Shown here: one piece after another, positions 5,653 to 6,353 of the stretch
How positions within the stretch are numbered: the stretch's first letter is position 1
Layout: the number at the start of each line of letters is the position of its first letter
Assembly (NCBI GenBank): GCA_021783895.1
Contig: JAJXTJ010000076.1
Location: 1 to 6,353 of the forward strand
DNA from: Pseudomonadota bacterium
Lineage (GTDB): Bacteria; Pseudomonadota; Gammaproteobacteria; Burkholderiales; Sulfuricellaceae
Direction of reading: 5' to 3'
DNA: 6,353 bases
Position numbers and translations under genes: made by a program
The notes under the pieces: model-generated
Told to the model about the DNA's origin: nothing
Databases searched by the model: none
Seen by the model: only the letters and a program-made list of their open reading frames with translations

Positions 5653-6353
5653 ATGAAGTACATCCGCAATTTTTCCATTATCGCTCATATCGACCACGGC
5701 AAATCCACCCTTGCCGACCGTATCATCCATCTCTGCGGCGGCCTTTCCGACCGAGAGATGGAGGCGCAAGTGCTGGATTCGATGGACATCGAGCGCGAGC
5801 GCGGCATCACCATCAAGGCGCAGACCGCCGCGTTGACGTACAAGGCCATCGATGGGCAGGTTTACCGGTTCAACCTGATCGACACCCCCGGCCACGTTGA
5901 TTTCTCCTATGAAGTCAGCCGTTCGCTTTCCGCCTGCGAGGGCGCTTTGCTGGTGGTGGATGCGTCGCAGGGCGTGGAGGCGCAGAGCGTGGCGAACTGC
6001 TATACCGCCATCGAGCAGGGGGTAGAGGTTGTCGCGGTGCTCAACAAGATCGATCTGCCCAGCGCCGAGCCTGAGCGGGTGATCAAGGAAATCGAGGACA
6101 TCATCGGCATTGACGCCAGCCACGCGGTTCTCTGTTCGGCCAAGACCGGCCTGGGCGTGCAGGATGTGCTGGAGGTGGTCATCGCCCGCATCCCGCCGCC
6201 CAAGGGCAACCCTGACGGCCCCCTGAAGGCGCTGATCATCGACTCCTGGTTCGACAATTACGTCGGTGTGGTGATGCTGGTGCGCGTGGTGGATGGCGTA
6301 CTGAAACCCAAGGATAAAATTCTGTTGATGGCCGGCGGCACCGAACATTTATG
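5653..6353 (+). CDS. lepA: Translation elongation factor 4 LepA (EF4), N-terminal 233 codons (3' end outside window)
   Basis: LepA is a ribosome-bound translational GTPase, related to EF-G, implicated in back-translocation, initiation or 30S assembly. The fragment holds the whole G domain: G1 AHIDHGKST (11-19), G2 RGITI (50-54), G3 DTPGHVDF (77-84), G4 NKID (131-134) and G5 SAK (162-164). It then enters domain II at [10 protein letters not shown] (198-207). About 365 residues of the usual roughly 600 lie beyond the window. The start [16 protein letters not shown] aligns directly with E. coli LepA ([16 protein letters not shown]), fixing the ATG at 5653. No Shine-Dalgarno is visible in ACTGACACAAACT just before it, and the terminator-like hairpin ends 13 nt upstream. 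Gene order suggests lepB and rnc downstream, which cannot be seen here. Confidence 0.97.
   Translation, partial: MKYIRNFSIIAHIDHGKSTLADRIIHLCGGLSDREMEAQVLDSMDIERERGITIKAQTAALTYKAIDGQVYRFNLIDTPGHVDFSYEVSRSLSACEGALLVVDASQGVEAQSVANCYTAIEQGVEVVAVLNKIDLPSAEPERVIKEIEDIIGIDASHAVLCSAKTGLGVQDVLEVVIARIPPPKGNPDGPLKALIIDSWFDNYVGVVMLVRVVDGVLKPKDKILLMAGGTEHL

Noticed and set aside
5638..6348. Long minus-strand open frame across lepA
   Set aside because: Antisense to the strongly conserved LepA G domain; a by-product of GC-rich codon use.

Overview
The window is ordinary chromosomal DNA from a proteobacterium, most likely a betaproteobacterium of the Nitrosomonadales/Gallionellaceae kind. That guess rests on gene order (nadB divergent from rpoE-rseA-rseB-rseC-mucD, then a small glutaredoxin-like gene and lepA), on protein character, and on moderately high GC. 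I did no database search, so the lineage is an inference.

Layout. The left end (1-1031, minus strand) is the first two thirds of nadB, L-aspartate oxidase, running off the window. A 264-bp divergent intergenic region (1032-1295) holds a candidate nadB promoter, two candidate rpoE promoters (one resembling a sigma-E site, one sigma-70), and a 21-codon reading frame that overlaps the rpoE start. From 1296 to 5591 a tight plus-strand operon encodes the extracytoplasmic stress sigma factor RpoE/AlgU, its membrane anti-sigma factor RseA/MucA, the periplasmic co-regulator RseB/MucB, the membrane protein RseC/MucC, the periplasmic serine protease MucD (HtrA/DegP family) and a small CxxC glutaredoxin-like protein. 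Junctions are 4-bp ATGA overlaps or short gaps, except a 50-bp AT-rich gap before mucD. A perfect 12-bp hairpin (5610-5639) lies between the glutaredoxin gene and lepA, whose first 233 codons fill the right end.

How the genes work together. RseA holds sigma-E at the membrane. RseB binds the periplasmic side of RseA and protects it from proteolysis. Misfolded envelope proteins or lipids release this block, RseA is cleaved and sigma-E is freed. MucD degrades or refolds damaged periplasmic proteins and so dampens the signal. A sigma-E-type promoter ahead of rpoE would close a positive autoregulatory loop. The gene order matches the algU-mucABCD arrangement of Pseudomonas.

I found no mobile element, CRISPR array, tRNA/rRNA or clearly new system. 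The points most worth checking are regulatory: the rpoE leader reading frame, which resembles the E. coli rseD leader arrangement, the sigma-E-like promoter, and the terminator-like hairpin 13 nt ahead of a lepA start that has no visible Shine-Dalgarno sequence.
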